DNA of 15,171 bases from an uncultured Alistipes sp. (lineage in GTDB: Bacteria; Bacteroidota; Bacteroidia; Bacteroidales; Rikenellaceae), in NCBI GenBank assembly GCA_947173915.1, contig CAMWGZ010000012.1, positions 1-15,171 on the forward strand, written 5' to 3'. This document shows, piece by piece, positions 14,107-15,171 of the stretch. The position numbers were made by a program, and so were the translations under genes. Position 1 is the stretch's first letter. The number at the start of each line of letters is the position of its first letter. The notes beneath the pieces were generated by a model. It was not told where the DNA came from. It saw only the letters and a list, made by a program, of their open reading frames with translations, and ran no database searches.

Positions 14107-15033
14107 ATGGAAGAGAACACAAAAGGCTACGACCGCCCCGATTACGACCGCGAAGATCCCCGCGGGGGACGCAAGTCGATCCTGGGCTACCGGATCGTCA
14201 TCATCCTGCTCGCCGTCATCCTGGCTGCGCTTTCGATCCTCTACTTCAACATCCATCGCCAGCAACAGGCCGACTACGACCTGCTGGTCATCGACCGCGA
14301 CTCGATACAGAACAACCTGAGCGACCTGATGCAGGACTTCGACGAGCTGCAGATCGCCAACGACACCCTCTCGCTCCAAATGTCCGTCGAACGCCAGCGG
14401 GCCGACTCGCTCATGCAGCGGCTCAAACAGGAGCGTTCGTGGAACCTCGCCAAGATCAAGCAGTACGAGAAGGAGGTGGGCACGCTGCGCACCATCATGC
14501 GGGGCTATATCCACCAGATCGACTCGCTCAACACCCTCAACAAGCAGCTCATCGACGAGAACGTCTCCTACCGCAAGGAGATCACCACCGCCAACCTGCG
14601 CGCCGAGATGGCCGAGGAGAAGGCTCAGGAGCTGGACAACAAGGTGCGCCAGGGTTCGGTCATCAGCGCCCGCGACATCCGCCTCACGGCGCTGAACGAT
14701 CGCAGCAAGGAGGTGTCGCGCATCCGCAACGCCGCACGCCTGCGGGTGGACTTCACGCTCACGGCCAACACGCTCGCCACGCCCGGCGAAAAGACGATCT
14801 ACGTGCGGATCCTCTCACCCGACGGCTACGTGCTTTCGAGCGAAGAGATTCCGACCTTCGAATTCGAGGGCGAACAGCTCTCCTATTCGGCATCACGCGA
14901 GGTGGACTATCAGAACGAGGACCTCGGAGTGGGCATCTTCTACACCGGCAGCGGCTTCACGGCAGGAGCCTATCGGGTGCAGCTCTACTGCGACGGCCTG
15001 ATGATCGGCTCGACCGAGCTGCCGATGCGCTAA
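14107..15033 (+). CDS. Membrane-anchored coiled-coil protein with C-terminal beta domain, function unknown
   Basis: I do not recognise a named family. The 308-residue product has a charged, hydrophilic N-terminus (1-26), one hydrophobic segment at about 28-48 (YRIVIILLAVILAALSILYF), a long coiled coil from about 55 to 185 rich in Leu, Gln, Glu and Asp, and a beta-rich C-terminal domain at about 210-308 (RLRVDFTLTANTLATPGEKT, IYVRILSPDGYVLSS, GAYRVQLYCDGLMIGSTELP). The N-terminal Arg/Lys residues before the membrane segment favour an N-in orientation, with coil and beta domain in the periplasm. Similar single-pass coiled-coil proteins are common in Bacteroidota and usually annotated hypothetical. 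ATG 14107 is the only start that keeps the segment as a signal anchor. The gene has its own -7 promoter element and ends 25 bases before a strong terminator. An envelope scaffold or spacer role would be a guess. Confidence 0.85.
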   Translation: MEENTKGYDRPDYDREDPRGGRKSILGYRIVIILLAVILAALSILYFNIHRQQQADYDLLVIDRDSIQNNLSDLMQDFDELQIANDTLSLQMSVERQRADSLMQRLKQERSWNLAKIKQYEKEVGTLRTIMRGYIHQIDSLNTLNKQLIDENVSYRKEITTANLRAEMAEEKAQELDNKVRQGSVISARDIRLTALNDRSKEVSRIRNAARLRVDFTLTANTLATPGEKTIYVRILSPDGYVLSSEEIPTFEFEGEQLSYSASREVDYQNEDLGVGIFYTGSGFTAGAYRVQLYCDGLMIGSTELPMR

Positions 15034-15058
15034 AAACATCGGGGCCGCGCGCCCTGCC

Positions 15059-15116
15059 AACGGTTCCGGCCGGACGGGAAGATTCTCACTCTCTCCCATC
15101 CGGCCGGAACCGTTTT
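15059..15116 (+). terminator. Strong hairpin terminator
   Basis: Arms at 15059-15079 and 15094-15114 are 21 bases each and pair with a single C-A mismatch around a 14-base loop. The right arm runs into TTTT (15113-15116). Both arms carry the palindrome CCGGCCGG. It begins 25 bases after the last stop codon. Only two A's precede the left arm, so it would act mainly on + strand transcripts. The remaining 55 bases of the window after it show nothing recognisable. Confidence 0.88.
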
Positions 15117-15171
15117 CGTATGGGGCCGTTGAACCGGAGTCTCCCGAATGCTCGGCACGGTCCCCGCAACC

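Noticed and set aside
1..15171. CRISPR arrays, insertion sequences, phage genes, tRNA or rRNA
   Set aside because: No regularly spaced repeats, transposase or integrase motifs, terminal inverted repeats or tRNA-like folds were seen on reading the window.

Overview
The window looks like chromosomal DNA from a high-GC member of the Bacteroidota, most likely Alistipes or another Rikenellaceae. The grounds are the strongly GC-rich codon third positions, protein sequences of Bacteroidales type (Nth, RecG, FtsQ C-terminus, GldE), no obvious Shine-Dalgarno sequences, and at least three non-coding or gene-start sites that match the Bacteroidota -7 promoter element TAnnTTTG. The genus is an inference from recall and was not searched. 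All genes recognised are on the + strand; the long ORFs on the - strand are GC-skew shadows.

Layout. Positions 1-75 look like a degraded or poorly resolved contig end: a C-run, then dnaB-like sequence broken by stops. From 76 to 3477 lies a DNA-maintenance block: the 3' two-thirds of dnaB (replicative helicase), a comM/yifB-type AAA+ ATPase, and nth (endonuclease III). A 203-bp gap follows with a candidate terminator, a good -7 promoter element and two tandem GC-rich hairpins. Next is a tight division block: murC, ftsQ, ftsA, ftsZ. It continues at short spacing into gldE (CNNM/CBS membrane protein) and an overlapping 4'-phosphopantetheinyl transferase gene. A promoter at 11058-11089 sits only 8 nt before recG, which is followed by a secreted DUF3108-type protein. 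A last promoter drives a membrane-anchored coiled-coil protein, and the segment is closed by a very strong hairpin terminator at 15059-15116. The last 55 bases (15117-15171) show nothing recognisable. No gap between genes exceeds about 205 bases.

How they work together. MurC makes UDP-MurNAc-L-Ala for peptidoglycan. FtsQ, FtsA and FtsZ build the divisome at midcell. Co-expression from the promoter before murC would couple precursor supply to septation. This is the distal piece of a dcw cluster, with no murG/ftsW/murD directly upstream. I see no mobile element, CRISPR array, rRNA or tRNA.

The most unusual features are a charged coiled-coil insertion of about 107 residues inside FtsQ, a long proline-rich linker before the FtsA membrane-targeting helix, an extension of FtsZ past its C-terminal conserved peptide, and the near-leaderless recG promoter. 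No wholly new multi-gene system is evident; most of the window is core housekeeping DNA.
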